Positions 18,401 through 26,474 of a stretch of DNA of 64,000 nt are shown in pieces. The notes beneath the pieces were generated by a model. It had not been told where the DNA came from. It saw only the letters and a program-made list of their open reading frames with translations, and did not search any database. The DNA lies in the NCBI GenBank assembly GCA_027488845.1, contig JAIYBC010000056.1:1-64000 (forward strand). The letters run 5' to 3'. Positions within the stretch are counted from its first letter, which is position 1, and the number at the start of each line of letters is the position of its first letter. A program made the position numbers and the translations under genes. This stretch comes from Verrucomicrobiales bacterium. GTDB lineage: Bacteria; Verrucomicrobiota; Verrucomicrobiia; Limisphaerales; UBA9464.

Positions 18401-18990
18401 CGGTCGAACAGGGCTTGGCCTCGCCCCGGTTGCTGCAGTCGACCGGGGCCCGTCCGCGGATCGAGCGGGCCAACCCGAGGGACTGGGCGGCGCGGATGGA
18501 CTCCCTCACGAAGGGCCTCCCGCCGGGCGACGAAGCCCGCGAGAAGCTGATCGCCGCGCGGCGTTCGGCCCAGGCGGGTCCCGGCGCCGATCCGGTCGCC
18601 GGACAGAAGGTCTTCCAGACCCACTGTGCTCCCTGCCACCAGGTCGACGGCCAGGGCGGACTGGTCGGCCCGCAGCTGACCGGCATCGGCAACCGCGGCG
18701 TGGAACGGTTGTGCGAGGACATCCTCGACCCCAACCGCAACGTGGACCACGCCTTCCGCCAGACGGTGCTCACGTTGAAGGACGGCGAGACGCTGTCCGG
18801 CCTGTTCCGCCGCGAGGACGGCGCCCTTGTCGTGATGGCCAACGCCACGGGAGCCGAGTTCACCGTGCCGAAGGCCGAGGTCGCCCAGCGGGAGGAGAGC
18901 GCGTTGTCGCTCATGCCGGACAACTTCGGCGAGGCCATCCCGGAGACGGAGTTCCGACACCTGCTGGCCTACCTCCTCGGCCGCCGCTGA
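15433..18990 (+). CDS. Secreted PVC-type dehydrogenase with HEAT repeats and C-terminal cytochrome c domain
   Basis: About 1185 residues. A signal peptide (A-I-L-S-T-V-V-L-A-A-T-L, cleavage near L-R-A/A-D) is followed by an NHL-like beta-propeller of the PVC membrane-bound dehydrogenase family (V-A-S-E-P-D-I-N-K-P-M-N-L-A, G-R-L-W-V-T-T). After that come alpha-helical HEAT-like repeats, a beta-rich insert with W-L-C-G-H-D-G-Y, a second HEAT stretch, and a haem domain with C-A-P-C-H and axial-ligand region near the end (nt about 18600-18990). Such proteins are typical of Planctomycetes and Verrucomicrobia; they are thought to be periplasmic sugar or alcohol dehydrogenases, but few have been tested. 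The frame is open back to GTG 15325; GTG 15433 or 15442 places the signal peptide at the N-terminus and is preferred. Confidence 0.87.
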   Translation: MFPVTVSRSAILSTVVLAATLCSTTALRAADEELNLGVRTTDPRPPADQRSQFRLPAGFEIQLVASEPDINKPMNLAFDATGRLWVTTSIEYPWPAPADRTGRDRLMIFEDFGPDGKAGKVTEFASGLNIPIGVHPFRGVDGRWKAVVWSIPNIWLLEDADGDGKADKRTALYGPFDHTRDTHGNQASFRRGFDGWLYATHGFNNDSHVTARDGSHVDLNSGNTYRIRLDGSRIEHHTHGQVNPFGLAWDARGNLYSSDCHSAPIYQLLEGGYYPSFGKPHDGLGFAPVMLEHAHGSTAIDGALYYEDDLWPAEYRDMFLVGNVMTSRLNRDRIEFVGSTPKAVEQPDFLTSTDPWFRPVDTTLGPDGALYIADFYNRIIGHYEVPLTHPGRDRERGRLWRIVHRKADGKPNLRPAALAQDLDGLVGELGSPNLPRRLMAMAEIEDRFRDAAAKPVRAALRRATGEEPAAVRTRVHALWMLQRLGSLAAVELDAAAQDASPVVRVHAQRLANDVHYRASRRLVPNEDLVQVAGRVAMAGIADPDALVRRCAAEALGRSPSGDGVAAVLSALTKADPADTHLVYTLRKSLRDQLRDEAVFLSLVGSGKATPTELAAVSDVAISIPSAAASRYLLGQVERLTDKTSPTVSEALRHAARNAPESDLPRLASVVRARFVGQGDFQLALFRSIEQGLQQRGLAMPDALKAWGVELATGLLAEDASSGWGNVPVENAPTESPWDWQDRKTADGQVVRVLSSIARGEQKTGTLRSPVFVAAAGVSFWLCGHDGYPDKPVKKVNAVRLRSAETGEILFEAWPPRNDAVIRVTWDTAKVAGRRVVLEAADGDTGDAYAWLAIGGVEGAPALPPVSPRALGERIAGAAEMASRLGLKELAPHLRRLFATAGEPEARVAAGRGLIALAPSEGVAVVAPVLADPAQPAALRERLGAILAETAVPDARAAVVSALRGVPYRVQQAWAVALIASRDGAEAFLQAVEQGLASPRLLQSTGARPRIERANPRDWAARMDSLTKGLPPGDEAREKLIAARRSAQAGPGADPVAGQKVFQTHCAPCHQVDGQGGLVGPQLTGIGNRGVERLCEDILDPNRNVDHAFRQTVLTLKDGETLSGLFRREDGALVVMANATGAEFTVPKAEVAQREESALSLMPDNFGEAIPETEFRHLLAYLLGRR

Positions 18991-19331
18991 AAGGTGGCTC
19001 CCCACGCCCCGTCGTGTGTGGTACCGCATCGATCGCTCGTTCGATGGGTTCATCCCGAAGGGTGCCCAGCCACGGGATGCGGGGGATGCACTCCCGAATG
19101 GCGCAAGACCGTGAAGGGACTGAAGGCGGACCGAAGCCTCTGATTGCGGAACCGCCCCGAAGTCTGCGCGGGTGGAAGTCCGGGGTCCTTGCCTCCTGGG
19201 ACGACTATCTCGTAGGCTGATCCATCGTCCTTCCAAGGCCCCCAAGCAAAGCACCCACCCATCCGAGTTCCGATTCCCCGCTTCCTTCCGAAGGGGTCTC
19301 CCACATCCAGGGCCTGGATGGACTGAGGGCC

Positions 19332-20369
19332 GTGGCTGTTGCCCTGGTGCTCCTCGGCCACTTCAGCCCCCTCTTTCAAGATCCCCACCTGATCCGTCTC
19401 GGTAAGTTTGGCGTGGAGATCTTCTTCGTCTTGAGTGGCTTCCTGATCACCCATCTTCTTCTGGTGGAGCAACGGTTGCATGTTGCCGTTTCGGTCCGCC
19501 GTTTCTGGCTTCGTCGGGCGCTTCGGATTCTTCCGGCACTGACCTGCTACCTGATCTTGCTCGCTGCCCTCGCGGCGATGGGTGTCTTCCCGATCCCGGT
19601 CGTCGATCTGGCTTCCAGCGCCCTCTTTGTCCGGAACTTCCTTGGGGAGTCCAATGAGACCGGCCATCTCTGGACTTTGGCCATCGAGGAGCAGTTCTAT
19701 TTTGTCTGGCCGTTGTTTCTCCTCTGGGTCCGTGCGCCCCGCTGGAGGATTGGGCTCACCGTCGCATTCGTGCTGTCGGCGCCGCTCTGGCTGCATTGGA
19801 ACCTGATCCGGTTCGGCGCGGACCAGGTCAACACCTGGCGAACCGACCTGCGGGTCCAACCACTGCTCATCGGAGCCGTCCTCGCCTTGGTGTCGGACTC
19901 CGAAAAGGGGCGTCGATGGCTCCGGCGTCCGGGACTCTTCGGCCCGGTTTCCATGGTGTCCGCCGCCACGTTCCTCGTCGTCATGTTGTCGACGAAGTGG
20001 CTCGACCGGCCGTGGGTCCGGGTCGGGGTTCCCACGGCGGGATGCGTCTGTTGCGCCTGGATCCTCCAGGGACTCGTGAGCTGTCCCGAAGGGGGTGTCG
20101 CCCGATTCCTGGAATCGGCCCCGATCGCGGCCATCGGGCGCTTGTCGTTCAGCCTCTATCTCTGGCAGCAGCCCTTTGCCCCGTACGCCGGCCAGTGGGC
20201 TCCCCGCTGGTTCCGGGAGTTCCCGGCGAACTTCCTCTTCGCGTTCTCGCTCGCCGTCGCAAGCCACTGGCTCGTGGAGCGTCCGTTTCTTTCGTTGCGA
20301 TCCCGTCTTCGCCCAGGAGTCCCCGGCCGTCAAGGGGGCGGGACCGCGACAACTTCGCCAGTACGATGA
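19332..20369 (+). CDS. Membrane acyltransferase, family 3 (OatA/NodX type)
   Basis: 345 residues from the first canonical start (GTG 19332), with about ten hydrophobic segments. Acyltransferase-3 hallmarks include F-F-V-L-S-G-F-L-I-T and the later L-W-T-L-A-I-E-E-Q-F-Y-F-V-W-P. These integral proteins O-acylate sugars of exopolysaccharide, lipopolysaccharide or peptidoglycan. Oddity: the family N-terminal motif (I-Q-G-L-D-G-L-R-A-V-A-V) is encoded in frame just upstream of the GTG, at about 19305-19337, but no ATG, GTG or TTG is found between it and the in-frame stop at 19218. The true start may be non-canonical, or the sequence here may carry a small error. The acceptor sugar is unknown. Confidence 0.85.
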   Translation: MAVALVLLGHFSPLFQDPHLIRLGKFGVEIFFVLSGFLITHLLLVEQRLHVAVSVRRFWLRRALRILPALTCYLILLAALAAMGVFPIPVVDLASSALFVRNFLGESNETGHLWTLAIEEQFYFVWPLFLLWVRAPRWRIGLTVAFVLSAPLWLHWNLIRFGADQVNTWRTDLRVQPLLIGAVLALVSDSEKGRRWLRRPGLFGPVSMVSAATFLVVMLSTKWLDRPWVRVGVPTAGCVCCAWILQGLVSCPEGGVARFLESAPIAAIGRLSFSLYLWQQPFAPYAGQWAPRWFREFPANFLFAFSLAVASHWLVERPFLSLRSRLRPGVPGRQGGGTATTSPVR

Positions 20370-20770
20370 ATTGGATGCAGCCGACGCCCTGCTTGATGCG
20401 CGGATCCTTGGATGTGTATCGCGGTGCTTCGTCCTCTGCTTGGGCAGCCTTTCCCACGGGGGGAGGTCGTTCGTCGTCTTCGGAGGTTCCGTCGTGATCG
20501 CAACGGGACTCCGCATGGTCGGCGGGGACCTGTCGGGATGGCGTGACGGTGCAGACTCGTTCGCCTGGAAGGGAGGCGAAGGGTGGATCCCTCCGGTACG
20601 GTCTTCGAGAGCGACCCTGCCTATGCGCTGCCTTGGTCTCCATTCCAGGGCGACGTCGCGTCGCCGGGGCGTGTTCCGGTCCCAGCCCGCGTCGGCGGAC
20701 GTTACAGCCGTGGAAAGCCGGTTGCGGGAATCCAATTCCGGCCTGACGCCGCGCGGGCTTTAATCGGCGC
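20370..20770. other. 400-base gap, no supported gene
   Basis: Several short frames are open here on both strands, but their translations are Arg/Ser/Pro-rich without a domain and none has a convincing ribosome site. No terminator with a T-run and no clear repeat was seen. It may hold the promoter of the DUF3592 gene. Confidence 0.5.
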
Positions 20771-21289
20771 ATGGATTTGGACATCGTCCGAACCCGCCGG
20801 ATCTTCCTGGCCGTGGGTCTCGTGGTCGCCCTCTTCGGCGGGATGCTGGCGGCCGTCAGTCTCCGGGACGTCTGGAAGGGGGTCCAGTCGAGGACCTGGA
20901 CGACCGTCGTCGGCGAGATGCGTGAGTCTTCGGTCCGGAGGACGCCCGCTTCCGGTGGGAAGAGCTATGGCTCCGTCGTCGAGGCCCGCTACCGTTACGA
21001 GGTCGCGGGTCGGTCGCTCGAAGGTGACCAGATCCGGATCCACAACGATCTCCAGGAACGGGATCGGCTGCTCGTCCCGGAACGGTATCCCGTGGGCTCC
21101 AAGGTGGTGGTCCACTACGACCCGGCGGACCCCACGGATGCGGTCCTGGAGCCGGGACCCCAGTCGGGTGCGGCCGTCGGCGTCGCCGTTGGGGTTGGAA
21201 TCCTGCTGTTCGGCGGGGTCTTCGTCTTCGTCGCGATCCGTGGGACGCCGGTCCCGCCGGGCATTCCGGATCCGCCGCACGGGGATTGA
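20771..21289 (+). CDS. DUF3592 membrane protein
   Basis: 172 residues. One N-terminal membrane helix (about 12-32), an extracytoplasmic beta-rich domain of about 100 residues (T-T-V-V-G-E-M, Y-R-Y-E-V-A-G-R-S-L-E-G-D, V-V-V-H-Y-D-P-A-D-P) and a C-terminal helix (about 140-162). This arrangement and the V-x-Y-D-P motif before the last helix define the DUF3592 family, whose function is unknown. It stands alone between an acyltransferase and a GNAT gene, all on the same strand. Confidence 0.8.
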   Translation: MDLDIVRTRRIFLAVGLVVALFGGMLAAVSLRDVWKGVQSRTWTTVVGEMRESSVRRTPASGGKSYGSVVEARYRYEVAGRSLEGDQIRIHNDLQERDRLLVPERYPVGSKVVVHYDPADPTDAVLEPGPQSGAAVGVAVGVGILLFGGVFVFVAIRGTPVPPGIPDPPHGD

Positions 21290-21367
21290 ACGCCTCCTTT
21301 GACCGGTCCGTTGGACGCTTTCCCCCTTCTGCCACAGTAGTCAGGATCACCCCCGACAGAGCCGCCC

Positions 21368-21874
21368 ATGAATCCCATCCTCCGACCGGCGCGCCGGACC
21401 GACTGCCCGGGCATCCTCGCCATCTACAACGACGCGGTGCTCAACACCACGGCGACCTACGACTACGAGCCGCGCACCCTGGAACACCGGGAGGCGTGGT
21501 TCGACGCCCACGAGCGGGGGCGGTACGCCATGTTCGTCGCCGAGGATCCGGAGACGGGGCGCATCCTCGGGTGGAGCGCCCTCAATCCCTACCACGACCG
21601 CATGGGCTACCGGTTCACCGCGGAGAACTCGGTCTATGTCGCGGCCGACCAGCGGGGACGCGGCCTGGGTTCGCGTCTGCTCGAGCCGTTGATCCCGGCG
21701 GCGAAGGACCGTGGAGTGCGGGCGGTGATCGCCGCGATCGACGCCGCCAACGGGGCCAGCATCCGGCTCCACGCGCGGTTCGGCTTCGAGAAGGTCGGGC
21801 TGTTCCGCCAGGTCGGGTACAAGTTCGACCGCTGGCTGGACGTGGTCTACATGGAACGGCTCATCGAAAGCTGA
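21368..21874 (+). CDS. GNAT N-acetyltransferase, phosphinothricin-acetyltransferase-like
   Basis: 168 residues, the usual size. The PAT/YncA/MnaT-like sequence shows R-P-A-R-R-T-D-C-P-G-I-L-A-I-Y-N-D-A-V, the T-A-T-Y-D-Y-E-P segment, the acetyl-CoA-binding Q-R-G-R-G-L-G-S-R-L-L loop, and the late G-F-E-K-V-G-L-F-R-Q-V-G-Y-K-F. Relatives acetylate phosphinothricin, methionine sulfone or sulfoximine and similar amino-acid analogues; the natural substrate here is not known. Start ATG 21368. Confidence 0.85.
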   Translation: MNPILRPARRTDCPGILAIYNDAVLNTTATYDYEPRTLEHREAWFDAHERGRYAMFVAEDPETGRILGWSALNPYHDRMGYRFTAENSVYVAADQRGRGLGSRLLEPLIPAAKDRGVRAVIAAIDAANGASIRLHARFGFEKVGLFRQVGYKFDRWLDVVYMERLIES

Positions 21875-21923
21875 ACGAGCGCGTCATGGCGCTTCGCGGT
21901 CGAATCCCACATCTTCCTCCCAC

Positions 21924-22904
21924 ATGGGCAAACCCAACCGGATCTCGTACGTGTTCATCTGCATCCTCCTGCTGCTGGTGGGGGTGCTGCAGTTGGCCAC
22001 GCCGCTGATCACGGCGCTGTTCGCCTACTTCGCCCTGAACCTCCTTTCCTTCGGACGCAGCCGCTGGCTGGGGCTCTTCCTCTTCATCGTCCTGCTCGGC
22101 GGCGTCACGGCGGGGTTCTACTTCTTCATCAAGCACGCCTACGTGGCCCTGCCCAAGATCGCCGACGAGACGATCCCGGCGGTGGTCGGATATGCCGAAC
22201 GGATCGGGGTGGAGCTGCCCTTCACCGACCTCGCGAGCCTGAAGGTGACCGCGCTCACGATGGTGAAGTCGAAACTGGCCAACGTCGGCCAGTACGCCCG
22301 CACGGCCACGGTCGAGACCGTTTCCCTCATCATCGGCGTCGTCGTCGCGGTGAGCCTCTTCCTCTCCGTCCGGCTCGACTTCGGCGCCGAGCCCGACGCC
22401 GGCGAGGACAACCTCTACACGGCCACCGGACGCGAGATCGCCGAGCGTTTCCGCGGATTCTACGACAGCTTCTCCAAGGTCATGGGGGCGCAGATGCTGA
22501 TCTCCGCCATCAACACGGCGATGACTTCCGTCTTCCTGATCTGGAACGGCTACCCGTTCGTGATGGTGGTCATCGTGCTGACCTTCCTCTGCGGCATGCT
22601 CCCGATCATCGGCAACCTGCTCAGCAACACCCTCATCGTCGGTCTCGGCCTGACCATCTCGCCCAAGATGGCCCTGGCTGCGCTGGTGTTCCTCGTGGTC
22701 CTGCACAAGGGCGAGTACTTCCTCAACTCGAAGATCATCGGCGACCGCATCCGCAACCCGATGTGGATGACCCTCCTGGGGCTCGTGATCGGCGAGAAGC
22801 TGATGGGCATCCCCGGCATGATCCTGGCACCGGTGCTCCTGCACTTCGTGAAGGTCGAGGTGTCGCGCAACAAGCTGACCCCGCAGACGCCCCCGGCGTT
22901 CTGA
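21924..22904 (+). CDS. AI-2E family transporter (PerM/TqsA type)
   Basis: 326 residues with about seven to eight hydrophobic segments: an N-terminal pair (11-40, 48-70), a middle amphipathic region, one near 140-155, and a C-terminal cluster from about 200 on (V-F-L-I-W-N-G-Y-P-F-V-M-V-V, L-P-I-I-G-N-L-L-S-N). This is the AI-2E/UPF0118 fold. Family members export quorum signals or act as sodium/proton antiporters; the role of this one cannot be fixed. It follows the GNAT gene by 50 bp. The hairpin at 23085-23122 could also terminate its transcript. Confidence 0.85.
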   Translation: MGKPNRISYVFICILLLLVGVLQLATPLITALFAYFALNLLSFGRSRWLGLFLFIVLLGGVTAGFYFFIKHAYVALPKIADETIPAVVGYAERIGVELPFTDLASLKVTALTMVKSKLANVGQYARTATVETVSLIIGVVVAVSLFLSVRLDFGAEPDAGEDNLYTATGREIAERFRGFYDSFSKVMGAQMLISAINTAMTSVFLIWNGYPFVMVVIVLTFLCGMLPIIGNLLSNTLIVGLGLTISPKMALAALVFLVVLHKGEYFLNSKIIGDRIRNPMWMTLLGLVIGEKLMGIPGMILAPVLLHFVKVEVSRNKLTPQTPPAF

Positions 22905-22991
22905 GCCGGGCTCCCGCCGTTTGGGCGTCGGGTGCGGGGCACGGCAGGGAAACGGCTTGCCGCCCCGGTGTCCGGCGGCTAACTCCTCCCC

Positions 22992-23122
22992 GTGACCGTC
23001 TTCGGCAACCTCCGACTTCCCAGCGCGCTGCGGCTTCGCGGCGCGGCGGACGGGCGTTGCTGAGGGAGTCGACATCCCTTTCCGCCCCACCGCCGCTCAG
23101 CCGGCGGTGGGGTTTGTTTTTT
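22992..23122 (+). promoter_or_regulatory. leuA leader: possible leucine attenuator
   Basis: A 23-codon frame, GTG 22992 to TGA 23061-23063, has four leucine codons close together (pattern L-R-L-P-S-A-L-R-L). Just downstream, 23045-23056 (GGCGGACGGGCG) can pair with 23083-23094 (CGCCCCACCGCC), ten of twelve bases, and 23083-23094 is also the 5' arm of the intrinsic terminator. A GC-rich hairpin (23024-23031 with 23038-23045) overlies the Leu codons. This is the geometry of a transcription attenuator. Weak points: no Shine-Dalgarno site before the GTG, and GC-rich sequence pairs easily by chance. Confidence 0.35.
23085..23122 (+). terminator. Rho-independent terminator upstream of leuA
   Basis: A perfect 10-bp stem, CCCCACCGCC (23085-23094) with GGCGGTGGGG (23103-23112), has an 8-base loop and is followed at once by TTTGTTTTTT. 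It is the clearest intrinsic terminator in the window. It lies about 180 bp after the transporter stop and 50 bp before the leuA start, a position better suited to control of leuA than to simple termination. Confidence 0.85.
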
Positions 23123-23172
23123 CCACTGCCGGATTTGCCATCGGGGGCGTAAACCAAGAACCGCGCACCGAC

Positions 23173-24831
23173 ATGTTGAAGAACCCCGCCACGAAGTACC
23201 GGCCGTTTCCGACGATCGACCTGCCCGACCGTCGCTGGCCCAACCGCGTCCTGACCCAGGCCCCCATCTGGGCCAGCGTCGACCTCCGGGACGGCAACCA
23301 GGCGCTCGCCGTGCCCATGAACGTCGCGCAGAAGCTGGAGCTCTTCCAGACGCTGGTGCGCATCGGGTTCAAGGAGATCGAGGTCGGATTCCCTTCCGCC
23401 TCGAACACCGAGTTCGCCTTCAACCGACGCCTGATCGAGGAGAACCGCATCCCCGACGACGTGACCATCCAGGTGCTCGTCCAGGCCCGTGAGGACCTCA
23501 TCGAGCGCACCGTCGAGTCGCTGGTCGGGGCGAAGAAGGTGATCATCCACCTCTACAACTCGACCTCACCCGCCCAGCGCCGGGTCGTCTTCGGGAAGTC
23601 GAAGGAGGAGATCAAGGCCATCGCCGTCCAGGGCGCGCGTTGGATCCAGGAGCGCCTGCACCGGTTGGCCGGCACCGACGTCCGGCTCCAGTACTCGCCC
23701 GAGAGCTTCAGCGCGACCGAGGTGGAGTTCGCCAAGGAGATCGCCGAGGCGGTCATGGACGTCTGGCGGCCCACCCCGGAGCGGCGGATGATCCTGAACC
23801 TGCCCGACACCGTGGAGGTGGCGATGCCGAACGTGCATGCCGACCAGATCGAGTGGATCTGCCGGAACATCCGCGACCGGGATTCGCTGATCATCAGCCT
23901 GCACACCCACAACGACCGCTGCACCGGCGTGGCGGCGACGGAGTTGGGGCTGTTGGCCGGCGCGGACCGGGTTGAGGGCACGCTTTTCGGCAACGGCGAG
24001 CGGACCGGCAACCTGGACCTCGTGACCGTGGCGATGAACCTCTACATGCACGGCATCGATCCGGGCCTGGACTTCTCCAACCTGGCGGCCGTCCGCGAGG
24101 TCTATGAGCGCTGCACCGGCCTGACCGTCCCGCCGCGCCAGCCCTACGCCGGCGAACTGGTCTTCACCGCCTTCAGCGGATCGCACCAGGACGCCATCAA
24201 GAAGGGGTTGGCCGAATGGGAGTCCGGGACGCGGACCCACTGGGACGTCCCGTATCTCACCATCGACCCGCGGGACATCGGCCGCGAATACCGTGAGGTC
24301 ATCCGCGTGAACAGCCAGTCGGGCAAGGGCGGGGTGGCGTACCTCCTCGAGACCGAGTTCGGCGTCGAGATCCCCAAGGACATGCAGCGGGAATTCGGTC
24401 CGATCGCCAACAACCAGGTCGACGCCCTCGGCCGAGAGGTCACCGGCGAGGAGCTGAAGGGCATGTTCTGGAGGGAGTATGTCGAGCGGACGTCGCCGTG
24501 GTCCCTGGTGCATTTCCATGCGGACGGCGTGGACGGCGTGTTCCAGTGCCGCGCCTCGGTCCTGAAGCACGGGGCGGAGTGGAAGCTGGCGGGGCAGGGC
24601 AACGGCCCGATCGCGGCCTTCGTGCACGCCCTCGTCCACGCCGGCGTGGACCGGTTCGAGGTCGTCGACTTCAAGCAGCACGCCCTTGCCGCCGGGGAAG
24701 GGGCCAGCGCCATCTCGTACATCCGCGTCCGCACTTCCTACGGCCTGTCCTGCTGGGGTGCCGGTGTGGACACCAACATCGAGCTGGCCTCGATCAAGGC
24801 CGTCATCAGCGCGCTCAACCGACTCGGCTGA
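23173..24831 (+). CDS. leuA: 2-isopropylmalate synthase, LeuA type 2
   Basis: 552 residues from ATG 23173; the frame continues upstream to 23107 but runs through the terminator tail. The enzyme joins acetyl-CoA to 2-oxoisovalerate, the first committed step of leucine biosynthesis, in the cytoplasm. Type-2 features: the start of the TIM barrel at W-A-S-V-D-L-R-D-G-N-Q-A, E-V-G-F-P-S-A-S, the metal-binding H-T-H-N-D-R, the L-F-G-N-G-E-R-T-G-N loop, and a C-terminal LeuA regulatory domain (about 420-552) with repeated glycine and S-Y-I-R-V-R-T motifs. That domain is where leucine inhibits the enzyme in relatives. No other leu or ilv gene is adjacent. The upstream terminator and leader suggest transcriptional control by leucine. 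Confidence 0.95.
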   Translation: MLKNPATKYRPFPTIDLPDRRWPNRVLTQAPIWASVDLRDGNQALAVPMNVAQKLELFQTLVRIGFKEIEVGFPSASNTEFAFNRRLIEENRIPDDVTIQVLVQAREDLIERTVESLVGAKKVIIHLYNSTSPAQRRVVFGKSKEEIKAIAVQGARWIQERLHRLAGTDVRLQYSPESFSATEVEFAKEIAEAVMDVWRPTPERRMILNLPDTVEVAMPNVHADQIEWICRNIRDRDSLIISLHTHNDRCTGVAATELGLLAGADRVEGTLFGNGERTGNLDLVTVAMNLYMHGIDPGLDFSNLAAVREVYERCTGLTVPPRQPYAGELVFTAFSGSHQDAIKKGLAEWESGTRTHWDVPYLTIDPRDIGREYREVIRVNSQSGKGGVAYLLETEFGVEIPKDMQREFGPIANNQVDALGREVTGEELKGMFWREYVERTSPWSLVHFHADGVDGVFQCRASVLKHGAEWKLAGQGNGPIAAFVHALVHAGVDRFEVVDFKQHALAAGEGASAISYIRVRTSYGLSCWGAGVDTNIELASIKAVISALNRLG

Positions 24832-24926
24832 AACCGATCCGGGCCGGTCGGCGGGCGTTTTGGCGTCCCCGACCGGGCTCCATCCGCCGCATTGCCGTTT
24901 TCCCACAATCCCGGAGGATCACCGCC

Positions 24927-26333
24927 ATGTCCGACGCCGACTCCCTTTCCGAGCTCCGCGAGGCCGTCCGCCTGTCGCCGAAGAACGTCCCGTTGAGGCG
25001 GGCGTTGTCGGAGGCGTTGCTGGGCCGGGGCCACTATGCCGAGGCCGAGACCGAGCTGCGTGCGGCGCTCCAGGTCGCGCCGGACGACGTCGGTCTCAAG
25101 TTCGGCCTCGCACGGGCCTTCCACCAGCAGGGGAAGCGCAGCCATGCGCTGGTGCTGCTCGAGGACCTGGTCCGCGTGGAGTCCGCCCCGGGGAAGGCCT
25201 TCGTCCTCTACGCCAGGCTGTTGGCCGGCATCGGCGAGGTCGAGCAGGCGGTCGAGCAGTACCGGCGCGGCGTGGCCCGCGATCCCTCGGCGGCGGATCC
25301 CGAGTTCGCCGCCCGCCACGGGATCCGGCCCGTGAAGGAGGCCGCGGACACCGAGGCGGATTCCGACGAGGACACCGAGGTGCTCTATCCCGGTCCCGAG
25401 GACGAGGACGACGAGCTGCTCGACGGAAAGATCCGCGAGGCCTGGGAAGGGCCGACCGAGGAGTCGCTGCCCGAGATCGAGCGTCCGAAGATCACCTTCG
25501 CCGACGTCGGCGGCATGGAGGCCCTGAAGGAGGAGATCCGTCTCAAGATCATCCACCCGATCACCCATGCCGATCTCTACAAGGCCTACGGGAAGACCGC
25601 GGGCGGAGGCATCCTGATGTACGGACCGCCGGGATGCGGCAAGACGCACCTGGCCCGGGCCACGGCGGGCGAGATCAAGGCCGGGTTCATCTCGGTCGGG
25701 ATCCACGACGTGTTGGACATGTGGATCGGCAACAGCGAGCGGAACCTGCACCAGCTGTTCGACCAGGCCCGCCGCAACGCGCCCTGCGTGCTCTTCTTCG
25801 ACGAGGTGGACGCCCTCGGCGCCAGCCGTTCTGACATGAAGTCCAGCGCCGGCCGGCACCTCATCAACCAGTTCCTCAGCGAGCTGGACGGCGTGAAGTC
25901 GGCGAACGAGGGCGTGTTGATCCTCGGGGCCACCAACGCCCCGTGGCACCTGGACAGCGCCTTCCGCCGTCCCGGCCGTTTCGACCGGATCCTGTTCGTT
26001 CCACCGCCGGACGTCCCCGCCCGCGCCGACATCCTGCGCCTGCTCGTGAAGGGCAAGCCGATGGAGGACGTGGACTTCGAGTCGGTCGCCAAGAAGTGCG
26101 ACGGCTTCTCCGGGGCCGACCTCAAGGCGGTGGTGGACATCACCGTCGAGACCAAGCTGCGCGACGCGATGAAGACCGGCGTGCCCACGCCGATCCGAAC
26201 CAAGGACCTCGTGTCCTCGGCCGGGCAGCAGAAGGCGACGACGCGGGAATGGTTCGCGACGGCGCGCAACTACGCCCTCTACTCGAACCAGGGCGGCGTC
26301 TACGACGACATCCTGAAGTACATGAAGCTGTGA
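24927..26333 (+). CDS. TPR-AAA ATPase (single AAA module of the Cdc48/Vps4 type)
   Basis: 468 residues from ATG 24927, preceded by GGAGG at 24913. Residues 1-120 form about three TPR-like helical pairs; 135-185 is a very acidic linker; 190-450 is one classical AAA module. Key sites: Walker A G-P-P-G-C-G-K-T (233-240), pore-loop D-M-W-I-G-N-S-E, Walker B C-V-L-F-F-D-E-V-D (near 287-295), sensor-1 G-A-T-N-A-P and the arginine-finger segment R-R-P-G-R-F-D-R. By family it uses ATP to remodel or unfold proteins as a hexamer; the TPRs probably recruit clients. No protease domain or membrane segment. Two TPR-membrane genes follow on the same strand, suggesting a common process at the membrane (inference). 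Confidence 0.88.
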   Translation: MSDADSLSELREAVRLSPKNVPLRRALSEALLGRGHYAEAETELRAALQVAPDDVGLKFGLARAFHQQGKRSHALVLLEDLVRVESAPGKAFVLYARLLAGIGEVEQAVEQYRRGVARDPSAADPEFAARHGIRPVKEAADTEADSDEDTEVLYPGPEDEDDELLDGKIREAWEGPTEESLPEIERPKITFADVGGMEALKEEIRLKIIHPITHADLYKAYGKTAGGGILMYGPPGCGKTHLARATAGEIKAGFISVGIHDVLDMWIGNSERNLHQLFDQARRNAPCVLFFDEVDALGASRSDMKSSAGRHLINQFLSELDGVKSANEGVLILGATNAPWHLDSAFRRPGRFDRILFVPPPDVPARADILRLLVKGKPMEDVDFESVAKKCDGFSGADLKAVVDITVETKLRDAMKTGVPTPIRTKDLVSSAGQQKATTREWFATARNYALYSNQGGVYDDILKYMKL

Positions 26334-26474
26334 CCGGCGTCGGAAGGTGGCCGTGGGTGCGACCGCGATGCCGGCCGGGGAGGTGGATATCGAGATGCGA
26401 GCAAGGAAGCCTGCCGCCGCCGGAAACGGCATGACTGGCCGCGAAGGCGACAGGTCGGGTCCCGCACGGGTCCC

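Noticed and set aside
15304-19254. 1316-codon minus-strand frame opposite the PVC dehydrogenase
   Set aside because: Same codon-bias artefact; no domain, no signal peptide, compositionally odd.
20583-20770. Possible short gene before the DUF3592 gene
   Set aside because: The frame runs out of frame into the DUF3592 gene and shows no domain or ribosome site; composition is like non-coding GC-rich sequence.
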